Assembly: GCA_949155905.1 (NCBI GenBank)
Contig: CASCWU010000011.1
Coordinates: 1 to 56,063, forward strand
Origin: an uncultured Lachnospiraceae bacterium
GTDB taxonomy: Bacteria; Bacillota; Clostridia; Lachnospirales; Lachnospiraceae
Direction: 5' to 3'
DNA: 56,063 nucleotides
The notes under the pieces are model-generated. The model was not told where the DNA came from, did no database searches, and worked only from the letters and a program-made list of their open reading frames with translations. A program made the translations under genes and the position numbers. Positions 43,135 through 51,375 of this stretch are shown here, in pieces. Within the stretch, counting starts at the first letter, position 1; every line of letters starts with the position of its first letter.

Positions 43135-43175
43135 ACGGTTTTCTATACTGTTTTTGATTTGAATGTACGGTTTTT
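43135..43175. promoter_or_regulatory. Three direct repeats of ACNGTTTT, candidate AraC sites
   Basis: Copies at 43135, 43147 and 43167 (plus strand), spaced 12 and 20 bp, between the AraC gene and the GH3 gene. Spacing near whole helical turns suits an AraC-type activator binding upstream of the GH3 promoter. Confidence 0.4.
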
Positions 43176-43180
43176 GACTT

Positions 43181-44419
43181 TTAGAAACGAACATCTCTCC
43201 TATATTGTGCCGGTGTCTTCCCATACTGCCGTTTAAACCGTTCGCCAAAGCGGCTTTGTGACGCATAACAAAGCGAATCCGCAATTTGCGCATACGAAGC
43301 ATCGGATGCCCCGAGCAACTCTGCCGCTCTTTTCAATCGCTCCTCCTCCAAATATTCCCTCATCCCCTTCCCCTCTGCTTTCTTAAAAATCCGGCTTAAA
43401 TAACAGGGATTTAGGCTAAGCTGCCTCGCCACCTCCGCCATCGTAACCGGTTTCTGAATATGCTCCTGCAAAATCGTTTTACAGGCTTCTACATAGCCTC
43501 CCTTTTTCCCTCTGGTCTCCTGTAGCTCCTTTACCCGTTTCGTAAACTGACGCATCATCTCCGAATGAATACGAAGCATTTCCCCCGGCTCCCTGCAGGC
43601 CTCCAACCGTTGCAAATACAGATCGCTCAGGTTGTATGCCGTCGCCGGCGGAACTCCTCCGCTTATCGCCGCTCTGGTCGCAAGCGTAACCGAACTGACT
43701 ACCATATATTCTATTTGCTTCCATCTGCCGCGAGCCATCCTGCCAACTCCCTCTAAAAGCTGGATATCCATTCCCCTTAGTGCTTCTGTATTCCCCTCGC
43801 TGACCACTTGAAAAACTCTTTGCTCCTCCTTGAAAGGCAAATGCTCCCAGCCCTCCTCTGTCTGTTCCCAATGGTAACATATTTCTGCCTTGCGGATATC
43901 TGCCTGTGCCTCCTCCGGGACGGCCGTATGAAACATCTGACGGATATCCATCCTTTGTCCATGTAACACATAGACGCCTACCTCCAGAAGATTTGCCAGT
44001 TCTACATAGCTTCTTTGTGGTATCCATAATGCTTCTGGAGATACTTGATACTGTGCGCAAAGCACATGCCGCTCAGAGGAAGAAAGCGTCCCTAATACAC
44101 ATGGTCCAAATACTGCCCGTACTCCTGCTTTTTCCAGAGAAAGAACCGCATAGGCCAATCTGCATACCTCGTTATCTGTCACAATCGCTGCTGCCTCCTG
44201 ACAGTTCTCTAAAAGTCTGGAAAAGTACCCAGGTTTTTCTGTTATACCAGGCTCTCCACTTTGCCGCCTTTCCTCTAATACCCTTCCGTTCTGTCCCAAC
44301 AGAAAAAAAGAAAGCCCTGCTGCCACTGACAGAGCCTCCAGCAACTCCTGTTTTTCCTGTTTCGCCGTTCCTCTTGTTTCTTTCTTTTCAGCTACCGCTT
44401 CACCTGCTTTCCTGAGCAT
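43181..44419 (-). CDS. AraC family transcriptional regulator
   Basis: 412 aa from ATG 44419 (GAGGAGGGAAGG site); the ATG at 44443 has none. The C-terminal 100 residues hold two helix-turn-helix motifs: MAEVARQLSLNPCYLSRIFKKAEG and YAQIADSLCYASQSRFGERFKRQYGKTPAQYRR. The N-terminal 300 residues look like a sensor domain. It lies upstream of the GH3 gene, so it probably activated that gene. It overlaps the TetR gene end by 20 bp. Confidence 0.9.
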   Translation of the reverse strand: MLRKAGEAVAEKKETRGTAKQEKQELLEALSVAAGLSFFLLGQNGRVLEERRQSGEPGITEKPGYFSRLLENCQEAAAIVTDNEVCRLAYAVLSLEKAGVRAVFGPCVLGTLSSSERHVLCAQYQVSPEALWIPQRSYVELANLLEVGVYVLHGQRMDIRQMFHTAVPEEAQADIRKAEICYHWEQTEEGWEHLPFKEEQRVFQVVSEGNTEALRGMDIQLLEGVGRMARGRWKQIEYMVVSSVTLATRAAISGGVPPATAYNLSDLYLQRLEACREPGEMLRIHSEMMRQFTKRVKELQETRGKKGGYVEACKTILQEHIQKPVTMAEVARQLSLNPCYLSRIFKKAEGKGMREYLEEERLKRAAELLGASDASYAQIADSLCYASQSRFGERFKRQYGKTPAQYRRDVRF

Positions 44420-44972
44420 CTTCCTTCCCTCCTCTTGGTGCATATTCCCGTTCCAGAATCCGGCACATGTCCTCTGGGCTTTCTACGCAGCCACGTAACA
44501 GCCAGCGCCGTATCATTGCCAGCAGTCCTGCGCTGAAAAACTCCTGATGGTACAAAAGCTCCTCTTCGGACATATAGTCCATCTGCTTTACCATCTCCTC
44601 CTTATGCTGCTCGAGCAACGTAGGAAGCCCCTGATAGTTCGGATTCTCATAGCTGATTTCTATAAATCCTAAAAACAAACTTCTATGCTCCCTGACAAAC
44701 TCAAACAGCCATAAAAAGCCCTCCTCCAGCCTTGCCTCCTTCTCTCCGACAAAATGCTCCATCATCTCCGTATACATTTCCCCGATCAGCTTTTCCATAC
44801 AATCATACGTATCCAAAAAATGCCCGTAAAAGGTCGTCCGGTGGATGCCCGCCAGACGGCAGATTTCACTGACCGTAATCTCCTGCAGCCTTTTTTCCTG
44901 CAGCAATTCTTGGAATACTGTTTCAATCTTTTTTCTTGTATCCTGATAACGTTGGTTTCCTTTGGTATTCAT
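44400..44972 (-). CDS. TetR/AcrR family regulator
   Basis: 190 aa. N-terminal HTH: ITVSEICRLAGIHRTTFYGHF. AAAGGGG precedes ATG 44972. It is divergent from the MATE gene, so it probably represses that exporter, and it is cotranscribed with the AraC gene. Confidence 0.9.
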   Translation of the reverse strand: MNTKGNQRYQDTRKKIETVFQELLQEKRLQEITVSEICRLAGIHRTTFYGHFLDTYDCMEKLIGEMYTEMMEHFVGEKEARLEEGFLWLFEFVREHRSLFLGFIEISYENPNYQGLPTLLEQHKEEMVKQMDYMSEEELLYHQEFFSAGLLAMIRRWLLRGCVESPEDMCRILEREYAPRGGKEDAQESR

Positions 44973-45023
44973 GCGTTCCCCTTTCTAGTTTTATTATTTC
45001 AACACATGTCGATACATTGTCGG

Positions 45024-45052
45024 TTGCTTTTTCGCTCTTCCACTATTATACT
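45024..45052 (+). promoter_or_regulatory. Promoter of the MATE gene
   Basis: TTGCTT (45024-45029), 17-nt spacer, TATACT (45047-45052). Just upstream, ACATGTCG / ACATTGTCG repeats (about 45003-45022) may be the TetR site. Confidence 0.55.
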
Positions 45053-45109
45053 GGAATCATATTAAAACTACAAGTGCAGAAATAATATTTTTTCAAGGAG
45101 GTTTTTCTT

Positions 45110-46510
45110 ATGAAACGAAATCAAAGCATATTAGAACAGGCATCCTTTCCTAAGCTTTTGTTACATCTCTGCCTGCCGACCATTGTTATTATGTTAGTCA
45201 TGGTCGTCTACAACATGGCGGACACCTTTTTCATCGGACAGACCGGACAACCGGAAAAAATCGCCGCTATTTCCCTCTGTGGGCCGTTGTTTTCCATTCT
45301 TTCTGGAATGGGAACGCTCTTTGGCAGCGGCGGCTGCACGGCTGTTTCCATGGCACTTGGTAAAAAGGAATATTCCCGTATCCGTTCCTATACCAGCCTT
45401 TGCTGCTACGGCTCCCTGGCTATCGGTATCCTGTTTTCTGTTTTTGTATTCTTCCTGGCCGAGCCGCTTTCTCTGGCGCTTGGTGCTGACAGCGGAACCC
45501 TTTCTTATACATGCAGCTATCTTCGTATCATCGCTCTGGGCGCTCCGGTCATTTTATTTAACAACATCTTTGCCAATATCATCCGGGCGGACGGTGCTGC
45601 AGCGGAATCTATGATTGCCAATGGCCTCGGCACCATCACCAACATCGTGTTAGACGCACTTTTTATCCTTGGCTTCTCCTGGGACGTCACCGGCGCTGCT
45701 CTGGCCACCGTCCTTGGCAATGCGGTCAGCACCCTTTACCTGATTTCCTATATCCTGAAAAAACAGCCTGCCTTTTCCCTGCGGCTGCGTGACTTTTCCT
45801 TACGAAAGGAAATTCTTGTCCCAGTCGTTACATTAGGGCTTCCGTTAGCCTGCAGCACTATCCTGATGAGCTGCTCCTCCATGGTTTCTAACCGTCTGGT
45901 GATGGGCTACGGCTCGGCCGCCCTTGCTGCCATCGGCGTTTCCGGGAAAATCGGAATGTTACTTTCCATGCTGGCAATGGGCATCTGTATGGGACTGCAG
46001 CCTGCCATTTCCTATAACTTTGGCCGGAACGACTGGAAGCGCGTCGGCAGTCTGATCCGAAACACTGGGCTGTTTACTGTCCTGGTCGGCTCTCTCTTAA
46101 CTATCCTTTGCTTTCTCTTCCGCAACCCTATTATTGCCGCTTTTATTCACAATGAAGAAGTGATTTCCTATGGACAGGTGATGGTCTTTTCCTCTCTGTT
46201 AAGCGGGCCAATCTACGGACTCTACCAGCTTTGTCAAACCTTCCTGCAATCCACCGGAAAGGCCTCCTATGCTACCTTTGTCGCTATCCTGGATAAAGGA
46301 CTGTTTTATCTGCCTATCCTGCTGATAATGAGCCGCCTGTTCGGCTTGTACGGTATCGTATTTTCCGCCAACGTCACCCTCCTTTGCTCCCTGATAACAG
46401 GCGCCCTTTTAAGTTTTCGCTGGGAACGGCAGGCAAAACAACTCTGGATCGAATCTCCCTCAGCTAAAGCTCCCACCGCCAAGGCAGAGTCCGAAGCCGC
46501 TGCTGCCTAA
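45110..46510 (+). CDS. MATE family efflux transporter
   Basis: 466 aa, about 12 membrane segments. FPKLLLHLCLPTIVIMLVMVVYN-type start, FGSGGCTAVSMALGKK and MGICMGLQPAISYNFGR motifs fit the family. AAGGAGG lies 8 nt before the ATG. The C-terminus carries an Ala/Pro/Lys-rich tail. It is only distantly like the MATE at 19087-20415. Divergent TetR control suggests drug or metabolite export. Confidence 0.88.
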   Translation: MKRNQSILEQASFPKLLLHLCLPTIVIMLVMVVYNMADTFFIGQTGQPEKIAAISLCGPLFSILSGMGTLFGSGGCTAVSMALGKKEYSRIRSYTSLCCYGSLAIGILFSVFVFFLAEPLSLALGADSGTLSYTCSYLRIIALGAPVILFNNIFANIIRADGAAAESMIANGLGTITNIVLDALFILGFSWDVTGAALATVLGNAVSTLYLISYILKKQPAFSLRLRDFSLRKEILVPVVTLGLPLACSTILMSCSSMVSNRLVMGYGSAALAAIGVSGKIGMLLSMLAMGICMGLQPAISYNFGRNDWKRVGSLIRNTGLFTVLVGSLLTILCFLFRNPIIAAFIHNEEVISYGQVMVFSSLLSGPIYGLYQLCQTFLQSTGKASYATFVAILDKGLFYLPILLIMSRLFGLYGIVFSANVTLLCSLITGALLSFRWERQAKQLWIESPSAKAPTAKAESEAAAA

Positions 46511-46553
46511 GCTGAAACTGCCGTCTGTTAGCAAAAACAATCCGCAGACAGCA

Positions 46554-46590
46554 AAGACGGGCAGAGAGACTTTCTCCCTCTGCCCGTCTT
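46554..46590. terminator. Strong stem-loop after the MATE gene
   Basis: Perfect 13-bp stem AAGACGGGCAGAG / CTCTGCCCGTCTT with an 11-nt loop; the T-run is short on both sides. Probably a shared end for MATE (+) and oadG (-). Confidence 0.65.
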
Positions 46591-46695
46591 ACCGGTTCTA
46601 TGTTGTTTCAAACCTATTTTTTCCTGGCCGCTTTCCTCCTTCTGGTCAGGCCAACTCTTTTAACTGACGGGACCCTCCTAATTATTTTAGTTCTT

Positions 46696-46887
46696 TTAGC
46701 TATTCTGGCCATCCTGGCCGTTCTGCCTGTCCTGGTTGCCCTGTTTCGCCTGCTCCAGCCGATTCCCGATCACCGTGAACAGCCACACCACCACTACAAT
46801 CACAGCAATCGCCGCAAAAATCCCTGCCATGCCACGCCACATAATCTCCCAGCCCACCGCCAGGTTCTCCAACTGCAATAAATACAT
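46696..46887 (-). CDS. Na+-decarboxylase gamma subunit (OadG-like)
   Basis: 63 aa from ATG 46887 with AGGAGG 6 nt upstream. One membrane helix (about residues 17-38, AGIFAAIAVIVVVVWLFTVIG) and a short polar Gln/Asn/Asp-rich tail. Size, topology and position right after the beta subunit match the gamma/delta small subunit that anchors the carboxyltransferase. Sequence is too short for certainty. Confidence 0.65.
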   Translation of the reverse strand: MYLLQLENLAVGWEIMWRGMAGIFAAIAVIVVVVWLFTVIGNRLEQAKQGNQDRQNGQDGQNS

Positions 46888-46904
46888 ATTCATCCTCCTA
46901 TTTG

Positions 46905-46965
46905 AGCCGAACAAAGTTCGGCTTAGTTCCGTCTCTTTTCTCCGAGCCGAGTTCTGCTCGGATTC
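46905..46965. other. Two stem-loops between oadB and oadG
   Basis: A perfect AGCCGAAC-AAA-GTTCGGCT hairpin (46905-46923) and a second CCGAG...CTCGG stem (about 46942-46961). They could set the ratio of the two subunits by RNA processing. Confidence 0.5.
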
Positions 46966-47000
46966 GCCCCTCTAAGGGAAAAATTTACAAAAATCACAGT

Positions 47001-48137
47001 TTATAAAAGCCGTGTCACCAGTTCAATCACCAACCCGCCTGCGACGACCGAGGCAATCTGCCCGGAGACGTTCGCACCGACTGCGTGCATTAAGATCGCG
47101 TTTCCTGGCTCCTCCTTGTAGGCCAGCTTCTGTACCACTCTGGCTGACATCGGAAAGGCAGATATCCCGGCGGCTCCAATCATCGGATTAACCTTATTTT
47201 TGCTAAACAGATTTAACAGCTTGGCAAACATTACACCTGCTACCGTATCAAATACAAAGGCCAAAAGCCCCAGTCCCATAATCATAATCGTCTGAGCATT
47301 GACAAATGCCTCAGCGCGCATACTAAAGGAAATCGTCAGCCCTAAAAATAAGGTGATCAGATTGGCGAGCGTGCTTTGCGCTGCGTCCGAGAGGCTGTTT
47401 AATACGCCGCACTCCCGCAGAAGATTTCCAAACATCAGAAAGCCTACGAGGGATACCGAGGTCGGCGCCACCATCCCGACGATAAGCGTCACCAGCACCG
47501 GAAAGGCAATTCGCAAGCCTTTAGAAACATTCGCCGGGTTATACGTCATATGAATACGCCGCTCCTTTTTGGTCGTCACCAGCTTAATCGCCGCAGGCTG
47601 CACAATCGGCACGAGCGCCATATAGGAATAGGCTGCTACGGCAATCGGCCCGATATAGCGGGAATTTAGAATCTGCGATACCAGAATCGAGGTCGGGCCG
47701 TCCGCTGCCCCGATAATCCCAATCGAAGCCGCATCCCGCAAATCAAAGCCGAGCAACAATGCCGCCAGAATCGTAAAAAAGATACCAAACTGAGCGGCTG
47801 CGCCAAAGAAAAACATCTTCGGCTGGGAAAGCAGCGGCCCAAAATCGATCATGGCTCCGATTCCTACAAACAGCAAAATCGGCATTGCCTCCGAGGCTTC
47901 TATTCCAACCTCAAACAACCATTCCACGATACCGTTTACCTCTCCGATCCCAGAAAGTGTCTGGTTGATCGCCCCGGAAAAGGGAAGGTTGACCAAAATC
48001 GCACCGAAGCCCATCGGCAAAAGTAGCGACGGCTCATACTCCTTCCTGATCGCCAGATAAATCAGTAAAATTCCGACGACATACATCACACACTGCTGCC
48101 AGGTGACAGCCAGGATTCCATCCAGTAAAAATTCCAT
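47001..48137 (-). CDS. Na+-translocating decarboxylase beta subunit
   Basis: 378 aa from ATG 48137 with AAGGAGG 6 nt upstream; the longer frame has no site. About 9-11 membrane segments; blocks LLFVGIGAMIDFGPLL, GIIGAADGPTSILVSQ (the Asp region for Na+/carboxyl transfer) and NPMIGAAGISAFPMSARV identify the OadB/GcdB/MmdB family. The beta subunit decarboxylates carboxybiotin and pumps Na+ out. The biotin carrier and carboxyltransferase genes are not in the window. A Mn2+-type riboswitch precedes it. Confidence 0.92.
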   Translation of the reverse strand: MEFLLDGILAVTWQQCVMYVVGILLIYLAIRKEYEPSLLLPMGFGAILVNLPFSGAINQTLSGIGEVNGIVEWLFEVGIEASEAMPILLFVGIGAMIDFGPLLSQPKMFFFGAAAQFGIFFTILAALLLGFDLRDAASIGIIGAADGPTSILVSQILNSRYIGPIAVAAYSYMALVPIVQPAAIKLVTTKKERRIHMTYNPANVSKGLRIAFPVLVTLIVGMVAPTSVSLVGFLMFGNLLRECGVLNSLSDAAQSTLANLITLFLGLTISFSMRAEAFVNAQTIMIMGLGLLAFVFDTVAGVMFAKLLNLFSKNKVNPMIGAAGISAFPMSARVVQKLAYKEEPGNAILMHAVGANVSGQIASVVAGGLVIELVTRLL

Positions 48138-48280
48138 ACTCATCCTCCTTGTGGATATTATTTTCTTGCTAGTTTTCTTTGGAAGCAAACAACCACAGCC
48201 CTTTTGAATTTTGCTACTAGGAGGGCCTCCCAAGCAGATGAACGATTCTATTTCGTTATACAGAAAATTTTCCATATAAC

Positions 48281-48327
48281 AAAAAAGACCTTTAACACAC
48301 TACCGATATAGATAGTATGTTAAAAGT
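48281..48327 (-). terminator. Riboswitch-controlled intrinsic terminator
   Basis: Minus strand: TTTTAACATACTATC pairs with GGTAGTGTGTTAAAGG, then T6. The left arm shares TTTTAAC with the P1 stem of the aptamer, so the two structures exclude each other. Confidence 0.82.
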
Positions 48328-48420
48328 CTCGTACTTTCATTCCATTGCCTGAAAGCTGCACAGCCATGACTTTCGTCAGAGATTGTTGACCATGCAGGGC
48401 TACTACTCCCCTTTAACTGA
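48319..48420 (-). ncRNA. yybP-ykoY family (Mn2+) riboswitch aptamer
   Basis: On the minus strand: GTTAAAGGGGAGTAG at the 5' side and CGAGACTTTTAAC at the 3' side form P1 and its conserved internal loop. Between them GGTCAACAATCTCTGAC-GAAA-GTCATGGCT gives the conserved second arm with a GAAA loop. This matches the yybP-ykoY layout, a manganese sensor. Ligand-stabilised P1 would sequester the left arm of the downstream terminator, giving an ON switch. Usual targets are Mn2+ exporters, so a Na+-decarboxylase target is notable. Confidence 0.85.
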
Positions 48421-48424
48421 ATGC

Positions 48425-48453
48425 AATATACCACATTCTGGAGACGTTGTCAA
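48425..48453 (-). promoter_or_regulatory. Promoter of the riboswitch-oadB-oadG unit
   Basis: Minus strand: TTGACA (48448-48453), 17-nt spacer, TATATT (48425-48430). The -35 overlaps the end of the methyltransferase relic. Confidence 0.85.
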
Positions 48454-48866
48454 TCGGAATTTTTTTTCACCGCAATCCCCACAAAATTCAAATATTGTTC
48501 CAGCCCTTTTCCAAACGCCTCCTGATCCCCCACTCCCCGGGCTTCCATCTTTTTCTGGTTATCCGTCGCGCTGCACCCTAAATCCACCGCAAAAACCCGA
48601 GCCCCTGTCTCCTTTGCCAAAAACAAACTCGTAATTCCCGTGCCGCACCCTAAATCCAGGATACGCAAACCAGATCCCCCTCCGGCCTGTGCCTCCGATC
48701 CGCCCAGCACACCTGATCGGTCTGATACTCCTGACACGCCTGTTTTCTGACAGGGAACGCCATACATTTTCCTTATGACATTCCTTGTACCGTTTTTACT
48801 GTGCGTTACAAAAACCATGTAGACACGTTCTGTGCCTTGCACCTTTTGGTACTTTATCGCCATCAA
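48450..48866 (-). pseudogene. SAM methyltransferase relic
   Basis: 138 codons. SAM motif I is clear, RILDLGCGTGITSLFLAKE, followed by VDLGCSATDNQKKMEARGVGDQ. Relatives then continue for 100 or more residues, but here the text jumps to what looks like the family's C-terminus (GLEQYLNFVGIAVKKN). The N-terminal 65 residues, Gly/Ser/Val-rich near the end, do not resemble the family. An in-frame internal deletion plus N-terminal damage is the simplest reading. Confidence 0.6.
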
Positions 48867-48949
48867 GGAAGCTATAATAAACTATATTTTTATCATTTGC
48901 TACAGAAATGTCTCTACTTTTCTAAGGGATAGGATACACATTTCTATTG

Positions 48950-51148
48950 TTATAGATACCCCCGCTCCTGGCAAAGCGACAGCACCTCGTCCAAATCCTG
49001 GCAAATCAGGCTCGTTTTCGCTGCATAATCCGACTCCGGCACCTTCATATCCGGCACGCAGACGACCGGAATCCCGGCACGCCATCCGGCCAGAATCCCG
49101 TTCTGCGAATCCTCCAGTACAAGCGCCTCTTCCGGCTTCACACCGCAAAACTCACATGCCTTTAAGAAAATATCCGGCTCCGGCTTAGAACGCTCCACTT
49201 CATTTCCATTGACCAGACAGGCAAAAAAGCCCTCTATCCCGGCGCTTTTTAAATATTTTCGTATCGTTTCCTCTGCGGAGGAGGAGGCAACCGCGCACAA
49301 AATCCCCTGCTTCTTCAAATATTCCAGTAAACGGTATAAGCCTTTTTTTACCGGAATTTGCTGTGTCTGCAGCAGCTCGCCGATCCGTCCGTGCGCCCGC
49401 CTTGACGCTTCCTCCCGTGGAAAATCCTCGCCCAGCAATTCCCTCGTGATCCGTTTCACCGATGCAGCATTCGCTCCTACTGTTTTTAAATAAAAGTCCC
49501 TTGTCAGCTCATAACCCAGCTTCCCGGCTTCCTCCTGGTAATACCGGAAAAACAGATTTTCCGTATCAAACATCAGGCCGTCCATATCAAAGATCACTAA
49601 TTTTACACGGTTTTCCGTTTCTTCTATCGCCAAAGCTTCTCCCGTTGGCAGTTGTTTTGGGGTCCTTCCCCGATAACTCAGTTCCGAAAACGGCTCGTCT
49701 GGATACGCTAACATCGTCAGAACCGTACTGCCTCCGTCTGCATAAACCTCCAAAACCGAATGATCCCAGTAAATTTCCAGATCTCTTCCTGCCTCCTGCA
49801 GCGTTTCCCCAGTCCTTTCCTGTAGCATCTCTGGTATCTTCCCGCCCTGTTTGTCCTGTTCCTTTTCGGACTCTCCTGACTGATTCTGCTGTTCCGCTGC
49901 CATCCCAAACGCTTCCGAAGCAAAGATCGGATCAAACGGCTCTGTCTTTAAGGCAGCGCTGCTCTCTCTCCAGCCTGGCAGCACTCTTCTTCGATCTACA
50001 TAGACACAGCCCTGCCCGTTGACTCCGATTTCCAACACCTGCCCCAGCGCATTTTTCAGCCAAACTCCCTCTCCTGCCCGGACTCCTGCAAGCGATATAT
50101 GGAACACCTCGGAGGTAATGGCCTTGACCTGTTTGCCATCCTTCAATCCAAGTTCCTGCAGATGAGGCATTGCCTTTTTTGCAATACAAGGCTGCTGCTG
50201 TAGCGTCCATTGCTTTCCTTCCTGCTGCCCCGGACTCCTGCTATTTTTCTCCTGCCGCAAGCAAAGCCGTCTGGCAAAGGTCATCTGCCCGCAAAATTCT
50301 CCGGTCGGAAGCTTGTCGGCATAGAGCCAGTTGGAGGCCCAGCCGATAAACACCCTTTCCTGGCTGCCTGACCAGGTGACTCCTGCATAATCATCATAGC
50401 CAAAATCCAGCCTTTTCGGCTCCTCCATTTCTGTGATAAACCGTTCTCCGTCAAATTCTCCGACAAAATACCAGGTACAGGAGCCCTTTTTCCCCGGTAT
50501 CGCCCCGGTACTGACCAGCAATACCCATTTGCCGTCCAACGGAAATAAATCCGGACATTCCCATACGGCATCCTGACACCATTCGCCTGCGGCGATAAAC
50601 CCTCCGGTTTTTTCCCAGTCCCGCAGGTTCCTGGAAGCATAAAATTCCACATGATCACCCGCAGCCAGCACCACGCCAAAGCAACCCTTCGCCTCATTCC
50701 AAAACAGCTTCGGATCGCGAAAATCCCGTTTTTCCTGATTGGGAATCACCGGATTTCCGGCATAGGCTTCAAACTGAATTCCATCCAGGCTATAGGCGAT
50801 GCTTTGCTGCTCCCATTCTCCATGGCTCGTATACATCGCAATGACCGGAGCCTTTCCTTCCTCACCCAGACCAGAACGGTTTTCCGTATCCACGACGGCA
50901 CTCCCAGAAAAAATCATTCCGCATTCATCTGGTTTTAACGCTATTGGAAACTGCTCCCAGTTTACCAAATCTCTGGAAACAGCATGTCCCCAGTGCATCG
51001 GCCCCCAATGCGTAGCCTCCGGGTAATATTGATAACACAAATGCCATTCGCCATCCCGGTAAAACATTCCATTTGGATCGTTCATCCACATTTGCTTTGG
51101 CGTCATATGATACTCCGGCCTGAAATCTCGCTTTCCTTTTGTACTCAT
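48950..51148 (-). CDS. GH32 sucrase/fructanase fused to a HAD hydrolase
   Basis: 732 aa from ATG 51148 (AAGGGAG site). Residues 1-500 are GH32: WMNDPNG (nucleophile Asp, about residue 22), FRDPKLF and the acid/base Glu in WECPDLFPL, then a beta-sandwich ending in IYWDHSVLEVYADGGSTV. From about 517 a HAD-IA phosphatase/mutase domain follows: FDMDGLMFDTE, ASSSAEE, KPEPDIF and LEDSQNGI, all four motifs intact. No signal peptide, so it is intracellular. It likely hydrolyses sucrose-6-phosphate or fructosides and then acts on a resulting sugar phosphate. A Gln/Glu/Gly-rich insertion lies near residues 425-450. Confidence 0.9.
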   Translation of the reverse strand: MSTKGKRDFRPEYHMTPKQMWMNDPNGMFYRDGEWHLCYQYYPEATHWGPMHWGHAVSRDLVNWEQFPIALKPDECGMIFSGSAVVDTENRSGLGEEGKAPVIAMYTSHGEWEQQSIAYSLDGIQFEAYAGNPVIPNQEKRDFRDPKLFWNEAKGCFGVVLAAGDHVEFYASRNLRDWEKTGGFIAAGEWCQDAVWECPDLFPLDGKWVLLVSTGAIPGKKGSCTWYFVGEFDGERFITEMEEPKRLDFGYDDYAGVTWSGSQERVFIGWASNWLYADKLPTGEFCGQMTFARRLCLRQEKNSRSPGQQEGKQWTLQQQPCIAKKAMPHLQELGLKDGKQVKAITSEVFHISLAGVRAGEGVWLKNALGQVLEIGVNGQGCVYVDRRRVLPGWRESSAALKTEPFDPIFASEAFGMAAEQQNQSGESEKEQDKQGGKIPEMLQERTGETLQEAGRDLEIYWDHSVLEVYADGGSTVLTMLAYPDEPFSELSYRGRTPKQLPTGEALAIEETENRVKLVIFDMDGLMFDTENLFFRYYQEEAGKLGYELTRDFYLKTVGANAASVKRITRELLGEDFPREEASRRAHGRIGELLQTQQIPVKKGLYRLLEYLKKQGILCAVASSSAEETIRKYLKSAGIEGFFACLVNGNEVERSKPEPDIFLKACEFCGVKPEEALVLEDSQNGILAGWRAGIPVVCVPDMKVPESDYAAKTSLICQDLDEVLSLCQERGYL

Positions 51149-51231
51149 TCTTAACTCCCTTTCCCTTATCTTTTTCAAAATAATTCCTTCTTTACGTTCC
51201 TTGAAAAATCTGGCTCGTTCTATTTGCCCCC

Positions 51232-51260
51232 ATCTTAGCATAAATCTGCTATTTTTTCAA
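51232..51260 (-). promoter_or_regulatory. Promoter of the GH32-HAD gene
   Basis: Minus strand: TTGAAA (51255-51260), 17-nt spacer, TAAGAT (51232-51237). Confidence 0.55.
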
Positions 51261-51375
51261 GATCACGGCATACTTCCTCTGCATCGGGCTGTGCATACGA
51301 AAACGGCATAGCCCGCAGACTACACCGTTTCCCAACTCTCTTATCCCGTTTTCACCCGTTACAACCCGGCCGCTC

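Noticed and set aside
46600-46881. 93-aa hydrophobic frame on the plus strand
   Set aside because: It runs antisense to the OadG-like gene and has no ribosome site; the hydrophobic look comes from T-rich low-complexity sequence.
48867-48949. Possible small RNA or promoter between the methyltransferase relic and the GH32-HAD gene
   Set aside because: Only AT-rich sequence without a clear promoter pair or hairpin.
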